DNA of 64,000 bases from Sepioteuthis lessoniana (GCA_963585895.1 OY757947.1:33907422-33971421), one strand, 5' to 3'; shown: positions 45,251 through 55,625, numbered from the stretch's first letter. A program made the numbers and translations. The notes: generated from the letters alone by a model not told the origin.

Positions 45251-45262
<12 letters not shown>

Positions 45263-45275
45263 TTTTGATGAATAC

Positions 45276-45465
45276 CCCAGATTGTTTCTTTTTTAATATC
45301 TTCAAGAGAAAGCGTTCAAGTCCTCTCACTTACTTTCTTATGTCTTGGTCAAGTTGTAAAAGAAGGAAACCTATATTAGCCAAAGCGCTTTTGTCTATTT
45401 TTCTTGTCATCTTCGGGGGTTATGTTAGATCGTTTGTAGCAGTGAGTTTTATATTTATTTGGTGT

Positions 45466-45506
<41 letters not shown>

Positions 45507-45585
45507 ATGGAAGACAAGTGAGAAGACTTGAACGTTTTCTCTTGAAGATATTTTCACTTGAAGATTTTGAAAAAGAAACAATCTG
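45276..45585. mobile_element. Fold-back element K, second copy
   Basis: The left arm CAGATTGTTTCTTTTTTAAT, GCGTTCAAGTCCTCTCAC and TGTCTTGGTCAAGTTG is matched by the right arm AGTGAGAAGACTTGAACG and GAAAAAGAAACAATCTGC. The right arm carries an internal duplication (CTTGAAGATATTTTCACTTG). A (TA)n lies in the centre at 45472-45500. It helps define element K independently of the 37 kb copy. Confidence 0.82.
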
Positions 45586-45632
45586 CAGTATTTATCCCCA
45601 CCTGTTTAGATAATGATTAGCTGCCTAAGTAT

Positions 45633-45634
<2 letters not shown>

Positions 45635-45681
<47 letters not shown>

Positions 45682-45795
45682 AAAAGATAGATTTGAAGTA
45701 AATCTGAAAGTATGATTGAAATATGTGGAAAGTTGGATAAATCAAATTCTTAACTGAGATTTAGATGTGTGATATTTCGTTTGGACTTTATTTCA
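45635..45795 (+). repeat. (TA)n and single arm of the 35.5 kb palindrome family
   Basis: (TA)n lies at 45638-45677. Then GATAGATTTGAAGTAAATCT, GTATGATTGAAATATGTGG and AAGTTGGATAAATCAAATTC match the region left of and within the left arm at 35430-35530. The mirrored right arm is absent. 45796-46100 shows nothing recognisable. Confidence 0.75.
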
Positions 45796-46120
45796 TCTTC
45801 ATGAACTTCTTCAAGACTGAGACTGTTTTCTGAGTTTTTCTATTTAAAATCATATGTGGAGAGTGGTGGGGGTATAGTTGTAGCAGGAAAAGTTAGGAGG
45901 GATTTAAAGTCAAATGTATCAGATTTCATTAAAGTTTTTTTTTTCTTTTGTTTTGAAAGTTGAGATAGATTTTAGGGAATCGATAAGAAAGAAGTTGGGA
46001 AGGGTTTGTGTGAAAAGGGGTTTTGGCATGACTTGTTTCATGGAAAAGATATTGACTATAATGTGATGTCGTAGGAAATTTATCAAATCTCACCACACCT
46101 GACGAATATCATACTGAACG

Positions 46121-46396
46121 TGGTGTAATTGTTATCGTCGTAGGAAATGGACACAGCAACACGAGTTCAAATCCTGGACGAGACTGATTGCATTTCACAT
46201 AGCACTAATACCCTTGGGAAAGGTATGAATCCAATTATTCTCCCTCCAGCTATGGGTAAATAGTAGGGCAGACTAGGTTCTTCAGCCTTGGTGAGGCAAC
46301 TAGTCTAGGAGAAGGAAAACTCTGAATTGAAACCTGTTAAACTCCGCTAAAAAAATTGACCCTGTGTCATATCCTGCCCGAGCGGAGGGGTTGGTA
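46121..46396 (+). mobile_element. SINE-A, near full length, 16-bp TSD
   Basis: Starts inside the head (TGGTGTAATTGTTATCGTCG), box B GTTCAAATCC, full middle and tail to GGAGGGGTTGGTA. TSD AATAT(C/G)ATACTGAACG lies at 46105-46120 and 46397-46412 with one mismatch. Low divergence suggests a relatively recent insertion. Confidence 0.92.
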
Positions 46397-46689
46397 AATA
46401 TGATACTGAACGAAAACAAAATCAATATAGAAAAACGGATAGGAAAAAAACGTTTTTTCATTCTGTGCTACCATACTTTTGAAAATCCTTTTTGTTTTTC
46501 TTGATCATTCACCTCTTTGCCCTTCCTCACACCAATTTCAGCCCAAACACCACAATATAGACAACTTTCTGTGACATCACATTATAGTCAATATCTTTTC
46601 CGTGAAACAATGGAATACTCACAATCTAGTTAGGATTTTATTGACGCATTAAGTGTTGGTGTGCCGTTAAACTAATGAAAGAAAAGAAA

Positions 46690-46833
46690 TTTAGACCTAA
46701 AGATAAATTCCGATTTAAGCAAATACATATGCACACACACACACACACTTATATATATATATATATATGTGTGAGTGGGTGGGTGTGTGTGCATATGTAT
46801 TTGCTTAAATCGGGATTTATCTTTAGGTCTAAA
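46690..46833. repeat. Near-perfect palindrome with (CA)n(TA)n(TG)n centre
   Basis: TTTAGACCTAAAGATAAATT at 46690 is mirrored to 46833. In the ~49-bp unique arms I count one mismatch, and the inner arms are CA steps on the left and TG steps on the right around (TA)n at 46750-46767. No protein or known TIR family is recognised. Confidence 0.96.
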
Positions 46834-46971
46834 GATACTAATAAACTAGATATTAAAAATAGTGTTTTTTATTCGTTTATTTTTTTAAAAAAAATTTTAT
46901 TTTGTTATGTAAATTTTAAGCTGAGTAGGTTTTTGGTGAATATAGAAATGGTGTTTTCTCCTTTGGTCCGT

Positions 46972-47690
46972 GCTTAACTCCCTGATGATCCGTTGAGGTG
47001 AAACTTTAGTAAGAGAATTCCGACTCGCGATTTAAGTTAATTTTTGTAATTGGCTCTACTCGTATTGAGCACTCTTGTAATTGTAGCATTGCGGCATTTT
47101 ACGGTAGGGTTTATTTTTCTTTTGACCATCTGACTGCATATCTCTTGATTTTTTTCAACTGTTGTGACGAAGTTGTCCTTTTCTTTTTTTTGTCCTATGA
47201 TATTTTTTCTTTTTTCCCCCAGGGCGTAGATTTGAGATATTGTTCCTAGCGGTTTTTTTTTTCTTTTTGCCTGGTAACCGTGAATGCTGGTAGATAGTAG
47301 GTTAGTAAATATATATATATATATAATTTTATTAGGATCCTTTCAAGTGTCCTGATAAGTGTTTTGGTTTTAGGTTGGAGTTTGGTAAATGAATTTACCG
47401 AAATTGTATCGAGTGTTTTCGGACCTTTCATTGGCCATCATCAGGAGTTGTTTGCGAGTGTAAAGATTGTTTTTATAATATTTCTAAGTTTTTATAACAT
47501 TGCAAAAATTACGTAAACATATTGTTGGATTAAAGTGAGTTGCTGATGACGTTTAAATGAATTTTCAAACACCAATTATATCACACAATTTTGAAACAGA
47601 AAGCCGCAAAACCGAAACATTAAACGTTGGCAAAAAGTAACATCATCCTTTGTAGACTGTGAATTTTTTTTATATTTCTATACTTTCGTA
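46972..47690. repeat. Unit J copy, then unrecognised sequence
   Basis: 46972-47045 repeats the 38.63 kb unit (CCTGATGATCCGTTGAGGTG, CGACTCGCGATTTAAGTTAA). 47400-47470 resembles the inner part of element K (GAGTGTTTTCGGACCTTTCA). The rest is unrecognised and T-rich. Confidence 0.6.
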
Positions 47691-48105
47691 TATATATATA
47701 TATTGTCATCCACAGACACACTGTTCCGTTCTATCCGAACTCTTCAGTGTGGTTTGACACGTAGGACGCTGGAAGCCGGGATCGAAACCCGTCCAACTTT
47801 ACGTTAGACTAAGTCTCAGACCGCTCGGCCAAAAAGCGTACCACGTTTGTCTAAGGGAATTTTTAAGGTATTATCTAGTAACAGCAGCAGCCGTTTGTTT
47901 ACATTTTTTATGCCCTATCGGCTACCATAGTGCTCAATTCTTTTGAAGAGCTTTGCGTTATGCGAGCGGCAGCCGAAAATTCCTTCACCAGAGTGCTCAA
48001 CCCCCATGGGGGAGCATATATATTGTCATCCATAGACAGACTGTTTCGTTCTATCAGAACTCTTCAGTGTGGCTAGACACGCAGGACGCTCGAAGCCGGG
48101 TGGGG
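47690..48105 (-). mobile_element. SINE-H doublet, second of two
   Basis: The first H (47695-47880) has box A TGGCCGAGCGG (minus strand), box B GGGTTTCGATCCCGG and TTCGGATAGAACGGAACAG. The spacer 47881-48010 repeats GCAGCAGCCG and GCCCTATCGGCTACC. The second H (48013-48103) is 5' truncated at CCGGCTTCGAGCG. The arrangement is the same as at 31585-31990. Confidence 0.82.
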
Positions 48106-48550
48106 CGGCCAGCGAGATTCGAACTAACTCATAAAGGGTTGTCAGGTTAACTTTTTAACCATTACACACACATTCACTTGGTATAGTAAATTACTAAGCT
48201 TTCTGCTTCGATGTGGCTCAAGGCTGTATAAATGAGATTCGAACTCACTCTTAAAGGATTGCTAGTCTAGTTTACTAACCATTACACTCCCAACTGGGGG
48301 TTAATTTATACCCCTACTGATCTTCTAAAAGGGTGGCTTTGGCATTACATAAACTACGAAGGTTGATATGTCATTAAACAAAGAAACCAAACCAAATTAA
48401 CCATTACACCACCCGAGGTGCCACCCTCTTTGTATAGTAATTTACTGAGCTTTTTGCTTAGATGTGGCTCAAAGCTGTATGAATGGGACAACGAATGATA
48501 TTCGAACTCACTAGGGATGCTAGTCGAGCTTGCTAACCCGAGGCGCCCAT
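48105..48550 (-). mobile_element. Cluster of SINE-G copies around a SINE-B/C 3' end
   Basis: Minus-strand G heads lie at 48108-48170, 48175-48298, 48395-48425 (head only) and 48430-48545, with box B GTTCGAATCTC or GTTCGAATATC and the tail ending with complement of TTTACTGAGC. Between them, 48300-48393 is a plus-strand SINE-B/C 3' end with hairpin module. This is repeated insertion into the same site, or tandem duplication. Confidence 0.75.
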
Positions 48551-48574
48551 ACAGTTTAATATTATACAATTACT

Positions 48575-49125
48575 CATCATCAATATACGCTGCTAGCACG
48601 GATTTCCCTGACCCTCTCTTGCTATCTGTCTCCAACGTCCCTCGCTTCCGGTTAGTCTTCAAGAATACATCCTGTATCGGCACAGAGTTGTTGTATATAA
48701 GTTCTAGCTGGTCGTCCTGCCTTTGCTCGGCCATGTGAAGAGGTCCACAGGAGTATGTCACTTATAAGTTCGTCCTTATCTCTCTAGCAGTGTCCCGCAT
48801 GTCTAGTTCGTCTAACTTGGATAGATTTCCTGATGGGTGGCTGGTGGCCGTATAGCTGCTGTTTCGAGGGGTGTTACCTCCGGGACTTGTTCTGCATTGC
48901 CCGCAACATTCTTGTGTAATTGCTGTCAAGCTTTTTCTCCATACATTTAGTTAGACTCCATGTAGCGCATCCATATAGCAGTATCGACATGACTGCTGCT
49001 TGGAAAAAAAATCTGGGTTTTATTTTATCGGTCAGATCTGACTTCCATATGACTGATAGCTTATCGATAGCTGTTCATGCCTTTGCTAGTCGCGTGTTGA
49101 TGCCTTGTATTTTTATGTAAAGAGC
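48575..49125 (-). pseudogene. LINE reverse transcriptase C-terminal part
   Basis: The minus strand spans from an AIDKLSVI-type region and RSDLTDKIK (49040-49100), through FFQAAVMSILLYG-like (48985-49015), MLRAMQNKSR (48890-48920) and TRHAGHC (48785-48800), to the end at ATCCGTGCTAGCAGCG (48590). Several frame breaks. The usual GAT tail is reduced to GATGATGAG at about 48577. Confidence 0.82.
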
Positions 49126-49236
49126 GGTTTACAGTGTGAATGGGAAAGTTGTTTTGTATATTGATCTTTCAGATTTTAAAATTAATGAATCTATTTCATA
49201 TTATGTATAATATCTATATTTTTATATTTATGAGTT

Positions 49237-49469
49237 CGGGTTCTTTGTTTAATGGCATATCAACTTTTGTAGGTTATTCAATGCCAAAGCCATGCTCCTA
49301 GAAGAACAATTCTGGTACTATTTAACCCATAGCTGGGAGGATAAGGGGGTTCATACCTTTCCCAAGAGTATTTGCCCGAAAGTGAACGCAATAGAGCGAC
49401 TGGAACACGAACTCGCTTACTACGATTCCGCAGTCCATCGCTTTAACCATTACACCACGAGGACACCCC
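49237..49469 (-). mobile_element. SINE-B, complete with hairpin tail
   Basis: Plus-strand order: hairpin module (49250-49285), linker CTCCTAGAAGAACAATTCTG, middle TTCATACCTTTCCCAAGAGT and head ending CATTACACCACGAGGACACC. Box B is mutated (GTTCGTGTTCC), derived from the GTTCGTACTCC variant. Confidence 0.85.
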
Positions 49470-49910
49470 CTTATAGTAATGAATATTAGCTTAGTATTAT
49501 AAATTTCTAATTGTTTGTTTTTATATTGAAAAATACGAGCAAACATCACGTTGATAAATCTAGAAAGAAATTCATTAGCAAAAAAGAAAACAGTAATTTT
49601 ATTCATTGCATTCTAATTTAGTTTGTTTAATTAGGAAAATTTAGCAATGAAAGCCGGGAGTGATAGAACGTGCTAATTCCCGTCTGATTCAAATAATTTT
49701 AATATAATAATTTTAAAAAATCATCAATATTTTTTTTTTTGCTTTGCCCAATATAATCAATATTTTTTAATCATTTAAATGCCAACTTGATTAATTGATT
49801 AAAATATAAACTGACGCCTTAAAAATAGTAAATTTATCAATGAAAAAATATGAACAAATTATATTTTCCAGTTGTTACAACTACAAAGATGTTCAAATCA
49901 TTTTCTTTAA
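49470..49910. other. No recognisable gene
   Basis: AT-rich with no match to other families. Confidence 0.4.
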
Positions 49911-49911
49911 A

Positions 49912-50785
49912 ACGGGTTTGGTTGTGTTTTATGGCATATCAACCTTTGTAGGTTATTTAATGCCAAATCCATTTTTATACAAATAATCAGTTCTATTTCA
50001 AACAATCAGTTTATCATAAGTACACAGTTTAATTGTCAAAAACATTTCTATTTCAAGCTATTCAATTTATTCAAATTCAAATTTATTCTAATTCAAACAA
50101 TTCAGTTTAGTATAAATATAGTTTTTGTTTACACACATTTAAATGTCAAAAACAGTTATATTTCAAATATGTTTGTTTCGCATACAAAAACAGTTCTATT
50201 TTAAACAATTCAGTTTAGCAAAAGTACGTAGTTTAAATGTCAAAGCAGTTCTATTTCAAACAATTCCGTGTAACATAAGTACACCGTTTAATTGTCAAAA
50301 ATATTTTTGTTTCAAGCAATTCAGTTTAGTCAAACAGTTCTATTTCAAACAATACAGTTTAGTATAAGTATAATTTTTGTTTACACTTAGTTAAATCTCA
50401 AGATGGTTCTATTTCAAACAATTCAGTTAAACATACGTACAGTTTCAATGTCAAAAACAGTTCCATTGCAAATAATTCAGGTTAGCATACAAAGACAGTT
50501 TCATTTTAAGCTTTTCAGTTTAGCGTAAGTACGTAGTTTAGTTCTATTTGACCCATATATAGGACCCTATTAAGAGCCAGCACTCCGGGCCAGAGTGGAC
50601 CTGAGAGTGATAGCAATTAAAGGAGTACTCTGCATTCCCCAAAGCTCCAGCATTACTAGAACCCCACCATCAGAGTGTTTAGTGTAATATGCAGGACACT
50701 AGTTGGATGGGGAGGGTGTCTTACTCCTCTGCAGAAAAGCTGTCGGTGTAGTCTACAGTCCCAGCCGACTGGGCAATACACAGAG
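49912..50785 (-). mobile_element. Element D, minus strand, long minisatellite
   Basis: Tail GGGTTTGGTTGTG, hairpin module (49930-49965), then the longest minus-strand minisatellite here (49985-50545: TTCTATTTCAAACAATTCAG, TTTAGCATAAGTACACAGTT units of variable length), then the body to CAGCCGACTGGGCAATAC. More units at 50785-50885 lie beyond the body, suggesting a second decayed D. Confidence 0.85.
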
Positions 50786-50959
50786 TTAAAAGTCAAAACA
50801 GTTTTATTTCAGATAAATCAGTTTAGCTTAAGTATACAGTTTAGACGTCAAAACAATTCTACTTTAAGCAATTCAGTTTTAAAAAATAGAGTAATTAGAT
50901 TAATTTATGCAGTTAAAAAAGATTGAACTATTACTCTTAAATAATTGATTGCTTCAAGT

Positions 50960-51480
50960 TGTTACATAACCATGATATGGCTACGTGAAACGTACATATA
51001 ATGTTCATAACATATATACATAGGACATAGGAATCTCGAAACACGAAAAACACTTACGACTTCTCAGTTCAGGTACGAAATTTTTTATTACCTTTGAGTT
51101 GAAAGGTTCTTCGACATAAGGGGAGAGATACACATTCTTTCTATTCTGGCTTTTTCATCTGCCCCACCCCAATCTCGTGCGCACCCGTCGCAAGGCCTCC
51201 GCGAGCAAGCGAAAGTCAACCGTCTTCTCCCGAGGCAGGACTCAACTCAACTAACTGACTTTTCAAAATCCCCCAAATCCTCCGCGCGCTTCCGGTGCGT
51301 GACGTCACCCGCACTCTCTAACCCCGTTTCCCATCTTGGCTATTGTGACATCTCTGAGTGACACGTCCGCTCCGCTCGCGCGCCTGAACACCTGCGTTAA
51401 TGTTGCACCTAAGTAACCCATGCTCTGAACCGAAAGGTTCTCAGCCTAACTAAACCCAAAGGCATAAAACGAAATCCCTC
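50960..51480 (-). mobile_element. LTR-like fragment, GC-rich core
   Basis: Homologous in reverse orientation to the solo LTR at 52441-52978. Shared blocks on its sense strand: TGACGTCA, GGATTTTGAAAAG, AGAAAGAATGTGTATCTCTC, AATAAA, then TTCGTACCTGAA. Its 3' terminus would be TTATGTAACA at 50960. The 5' terminus is lost near 51480. The core 51160-51410 is far more GC- and CpG-rich than anything nearby. It could instead be a CpG-rich promoter, but the second copy favours an LTR. Confidence 0.6.
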
Positions 51481-51484
51481 GGCC

Positions 51485-51910
51485 ATTATTGTAGTATTGT
51501 TAAATAATAAATTTAATCAATTAATTGCTGTTAAAAATAGATTTACTCATATATAAATATTCAATTAATACTGTTGGGTGATCAATTTAATTAACTAATT
51601 AATTAGTACTGTTAAATATTGGATTTTAATTAATAGTGTAAAATAATAAATTTAATTGTTACCGTTAAATAGTGGATTTAATCAACTAATATTGTTAAAT
51701 ATTAATATTAATTAATTATTGCTATTAAAAATATATTTAATTATTGCTGTTAAATAAAGGGTTTTAATTATCAGATTAATTAATCTAAATAATTTATTAG
51801 GTTTAATCAATTACTGCAGTAGATATAGATTTAATTAATTAATACTGTTAAATAATAGATTCAATCTTTTAATTCTGTTAAATGATAGATTTAATTAAAT
51901 GTATCAATTA
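51485..51910. repeat. TTTAATTAATTACTGTTAAATA minisatellite, decayed
   Basis: About a dozen irregular units mixing ACTGTTAAATA(A/T)T with GATTTAATTAATTA, roughly 30-45 bp each. Extremely AT-rich. Confidence 0.75.
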
Positions 51911-52440
51911 TTTGAGAGATAGCTTAGAATTTGAAAGGACAGAAAATCCTTCTTCTGGACGTTCGTTCAAAATGTTATGAAAACCAACGTAACATCCCAA
52001 ACGCAATCTCAGACCATAGCTTGGATTGGATAGTCTCGATCATATGATCAAGAATCTCAGAATTTAGAAAAATAGTTAAAAATTTAATCAGTTGGTTCTG
52101 AGGTGCTGACTAGCATATATGTACAAAAATAGCATGTGAATATTTTTTCGATTCCTAAGACAATACTTCGAATGTAGTCGGGTTATACCTAAGGAAACCA
52201 ACAAGTCAAAACAAGAAAAAAATAATAATAAAATGAGTATGCACACAAAAGTAGCTTATGTAGTATAACTGAACGGCTCATAGAAAATTGAAAGTACAAA
52301 AATAAAGAAAAAGCAGAAAGAGTGGGTCAGGACAAAGCACTCGTTGTTGGGTGAATAACTATGACTAGAAGAAAGCCGGGGGTTCCAAATATTTTATACA
52401 GTTGTGGAACCACCGGCAACTGATATGTTCCTCCTCCTGA
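51911..52440. other. No recognisable gene
   Basis: Ordinary AT-rich flank up to the LTR target site. Confidence 0.4.
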
Positions 52441-52624
52441 TGTTATATAATTAAGAAATGATATTTTTATTTTAATCATTTTTATATTTTATCATTCAGT
52501 TTGGTAGAGCTTTGAACTATTCAAGTTAAGAGTCCAGGTGCATAGTCACTGGGTGCACAAAGGATATGACAATCACCATTTGTCATAATAAACACCCAGA
52601 CGGCAAATGGGACTGGAGTGTGGA

Positions 52625-52632
52625 TGACGTCA
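52625..52632. promoter_or_regulatory. CRE-like palindrome in the LTR
   Basis: TGACGTCA, the consensus for CREB/ATF-type factors. It is retained in the related LTR-like fragment at 51300-51307 in the opposite orientation, which suggests it belongs to the LTR promoter. Function is inferred from motif only. Confidence 0.55.
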
Positions 52633-52874
52633 TGCTCGGAAGAGATGGTCCTGAGAATTTGAGGATTTTGAAAAGACGTCAGATGAGATAGGACGATTGA
52701 GGCGGGAGTTGGATTTCGGCCGTTGAGAGTTGTCGTTCGGTTTTTCGGATCTCGACCAGCAGAGATGAATTAAGATCTTAAACATCACAAGATGCACTGC
52801 GCGTTGGGGTGTGGTCAGCATAGAAAGAATTGTGTCTCTCTCCTCTTGTCGCCATGGAAAGAAGTCAAGAAATT

Positions 52875-52880
52875 AATAAA
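52875..52880 (+). promoter_or_regulatory. LTR polyadenylation signal
   Basis: AATAAA within ATTAATAAACCG. The matching fragment has AATAAA at 51084-51089 (minus). Both are followed within 20 bp by TTCGTACCTGAA. Confidence 0.6.
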
Positions 52881-52982
52881 CCGTTCGTACCTGAAACGAT
52901 AGAGTCCGCCTGTGTTTGCATATGTGTTTGTATTCGTATCTGTTTTATTATTACTGAGATCATCGTGATTATATAACACTGA

Positions 52983-53355
52983 CACGACAGGTAGAAGAAA
53001 GGAGGCGACTCAGGTTTGAACAGCAGAATTCTAGCAGCCAGTGTAGAAAGAAGTCGGGCCTGAGTTTTATCCAAGGAGTAGTCGTGATTTTTTAATAGAA
53101 AATATTCACCAGTCTCTCTCTCTCTCTCTCTTATCGGAAAACTCACAGTAACGTGCCAGCTTCCCTTAAGAAAAATACAGAAGTGTTCTATTTTTTTTTC
53201 TAAATGAACCTTCCTGCCCTCTAACTTAAACCTGAGCAACCATATGGCATACCTGTCCCAGAAGTTACTTATGCCAAATCCTACGCTACACCTAGTGTCT
53301 CCAATTAGAGATATCTCCAAATCTGAACTTCACTGCAATAGAATATGCTCATCGT
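52983..53355. other. No recognisable gene
   Basis: A 151-codon minus-strand frame (53320-52865) overlaps the LTR end and shows no recognisable domain. A short (CT)n run at 53112-53132 lies in it. I do not support it as a gene. Confidence 0.45.
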
Positions 53356-53384
53356 GGCAGCCCATCGACAAACAATGCTAGCTT

Positions 53385-53735
53385 CGTCCATGTGGAGAGA
53401 TCCACAAGAGAACGTCGCTAATTAGTTCGTTCGAACTTCTCCAGTAGTACTCGAATATCTTACTCGTTTTAATTCTATGGTTTGTAAGATGGGTGGTAAG
53501 TGGCTGTACAGCAGTTGTTTTCTGGGGTGCTTCTTCCAGGGTTCGTTGAAAACAGCACATAGCATTCTTGTGTGTAGTTCCTGTCTCCTTTTTTCTCCAT
53601 GCGGTTCATTAGAGTCCAGATGGTGCGTCCATACTGTAGTACTGACACAGCCAAAGCATCGATGTAATCCCGTTTTATTTTATCATATTTTCATATGATC
53701 GATAATCTGTTAATAGCAGTCGACGTCTTCGCTAT
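53385..53735 (-). pseudogene. LINE reverse transcriptase C-terminal fragment
   Basis: Minus strand: LLSDVLLW-like ELISDVLLWISPHGRS (53380-53425), a HRIKTSKIFEYYWRSSN region, QPLTTHLTNHRIK (53470-53500), AIC-type MLCAVFNEPWKK (53525-53570) and a trace of RLSII before 53720. It matches the QLYGHLPPI-type segment in decayed form. The SINE-G at 53738 interrupts it. Confidence 0.72.
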
Positions 53736-53737
53736 GG

Positions 53738-53870
53738 GTAGTTATTTACTAAGTGTTTTGCTAAGATGTGGCACAAGTTCGAATGAATGGGGCACCCGAT
53801 GAGACTCGAACTCACTCTTACAGGTTTGCTAGTCAAGCTTGTTAACCATAACACCACCCACTATAGGTAT
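53738..53870 (-). mobile_element. SINE-G copy
   Basis: Minus strand: TGGGTGGTGTTATGGTTAAC, box B GTTCGAGTCTC, ATCGGGTGCCCC, then the tail through TGTGCCACATCTTAGC to AGTAAATAACTACC. A possible imperfect TSD is GCTATGGGTA / ACTATAGGTA. Confidence 0.8.
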
Positions 53871-53874
53871 GTTA

Positions 53875-54860
53875 GTTTTAGTTGCTATCATACATTCTCT
53901 CTCATTCTTTCGGTAAACGGAAGAAATCCTGGCTTTTAATTAGCTTAATTAAATCAAACCTTATCGCTGTATTAATTTTTCTGTTTTTGCTTTGTTTTGT
54001 TTTTGTTTTTGTTTTTGTTTTTTTTGTTTGTTTGTTTTTTTGTTTTGTTTGGTTTGGTTTAGGATTTTTTTTTTTTTTAGCATCGGACGGGAACACAAAA
54101 ATGCCATTATTTTTTACGGGCTCTCTGCTTATACATTAAACAAATATGCCATAATTTCCATGTTCAAACATATCTCTAGTGTATGTTTGGACCTTAACAA
54201 TTACGTTAATGTGTGTGCGTTTTATCAGACGGTGTCCAGAGAGTCAAATCAATCCCATTACTCTTTGCTCTTCATTCAAAATAATAAGTCACCGGGCAGG
54301 TCTTTCAAATCCAACATTCCCTACCCACTAACCACCTTACTCCGACCCAACAAGCTCCAAACTCTCCCATTCGTTGGGTGACTGTAACCAATTGAATAGT
54401 ATTAGACTGTAGTTTTTTGTTTGTTTATTTGGGATATTTCGGGTATTTGGAGGGTGTTTTTTTTTGTTTTGTTTTGTTTCGCATTTTTGCTTCTCTCGAA
54501 TAAGCTCCAGTAACAAGCCGAAAATTTGCTAAAGGAACAAAAGAAAAAAAAAACTTTAGCCTTTGATTCCTGGTCTTTGACTCTTGAAAAAAAAAATTGC
54601 CAGAAATCAATTCCAAGAAAACCTCCGGGAAGACAATTTCAAAGACTGGCTGCTGCTGCTGCTGCTGCTGCTGCTGAACAGCGATTTTTGCAAATGAGCA
54701 ATTTATTATTTTTGCTTGTTTACAAAGCAAGAACAGGTATCAGCAATTTATTATTAAAAGATGCACGCAATGGCAGCCCATCGACAAACGATCCGAGCAT
54801 CTGTTTTTCATAAAGAACAAACGAGGAAAAATATGTCTTTCTTATATCGAAACTCCGAAT
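53875..54860. other. T/G-rich tracts and a (CTG)n, no supported gene
   Basis: TTTTG-rich run 53985-54075. (CTG)n at 54648-54676 would encode poly-Gln on the minus strand or poly-Ala on the plus strand. Frames of 85-129 codons here are driven by these tracts and I recognise no domain. Confidence 0.5.
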
Positions 54861-54861
54861 A

Positions 54862-55315
54862 TGTTGATTGATTGATTGATTTTAACGGCATGTCAACCCA
54901 CCTAGACGCATTTCCTTCAAGAAATGCGTACGTTGTAAGTTCATATCTAATATTTAATTTCTAAAGTTTGTACATGCGAACGATATCGGACAGATCTATT
55001 TAACATAAACATAGTACCACGACACGTACTACGACTTCAGACCAGAGTGGACCTGGGAGTAATTACAATGAAGGGTTAAGGAATTGCATTTATTGTACAT
55101 TTGCATTAATATTTTTTGTGTTGTTTCATTAAACTTTTTTGTACACGGTTATATATCAAGTATTCCGATCTAATAAATATGATTTATAAAGAAATCTATT
55201 TGAGCATTGACAAGTGCTCCCACTTTTTTTTTTTTTTTTTTTTTTTGGTGGGAGTGGGGTACCCCTCTGCGGAGAATACAGTCAGCGTATTCTAAGACCC
55301 ACTGACAGAAGTTTA
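54862..55315 (-). mobile_element. Element D, old decayed copy
   Basis: (TTGA)n tail, decayed hairpin (AACGGCATGTCAACCC, 54884-54900), then ATCTATTTAACATAAACATA, CAGACCAGAGTGGACCTGGG (55036-55055), and TACCCCTCTGCGGAG, GTCAGCGTATTCTAAGACCC (55258-55308). The middle is replaced by a T run (55223-55245). Confidence 0.55.
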
Positions 55316-55392
55316 ATATGTGATAGAAAATTGCCACAATTTTTTTTTATTAAACTTAATTTTATCGCCAAAGTCTCTCATTTATATTCTAA

Positions 55393-55625
55393 AGTGGGTA
55401 GAGTGTTCGCAAAAGTCCGAAAAACCGGGATTCAATCCCAGATCGAGTCAAACCAAAGAGTCAAAAAATGATACTTGATACTTCCTCGTTTAACACTCAG
55501 CATTCTAAGATAGGTATCAAGGGTAAAGTGGGACAACCCAGGGAAAAGGGTAGCACTTTCCCCTACACCTCTGTGTAGTAGCTATTGAAACGGGAGCACT
55601 TGAGTCACCATCGACAACGGTCTCC
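55393..55625 (+). mobile_element. SINE-E copy
   Basis: Box A region AAGTGGGTAGAGTGTTCGC, box B GATTCAATCCC, AGATCGAGTCAAACC, AAAGAGTCAAAAAATGATAC, AACACTCAGCATTCTAAG, AGGGTAAAGTGGGACAACCC and CACCTCTGTGTAGTAGC. Confidence 0.8.

Larger units (their letters stand above)
52441..52978 (+). mobile_element. Solo LTR of an unidentified LTR retrotransposon
   Basis: 538 bp, starting TGTTATATAAT and ending ATTATATAACA, which are exact inverted complements (11 bp, TG...CA). A 4-bp direct repeat CTGA flanks it (52437-52440 and 52979-52982). It contains a CRE-like palindrome TGACGTCA and a polyadenylation signal AATAAA about 100 bp before the end. No primer-binding site or gag/pol follows, so it is a solo LTR formed by LTR-LTR recombination. 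Gypsy- or BEL-type elements make 4-5 bp duplications, and the superfamily is not resolved. Confidence 0.87.

Noticed and set aside
51160-51410. Host gene promoter CpG island
   Set aside because: Not excluded, but sequence shared with a bounded solo LTR at 52441-52978 makes an LTR likelier. No adjacent exon is recognisable.
52865-53320. 151-codon minus-strand frame
   Set aside because: Overlaps the end of a solo LTR and a CT repeat, with no recognisable domain. Kept only as an unexplained open frame.
54425-54730. Minus-strand frame with a nine-Gln run, possible exon
   Set aside because: The Gln run is a (CTG)n microsatellite. Flanking residues are low-complexity Lys/Phe-rich, and no splice or homology evidence was seen.
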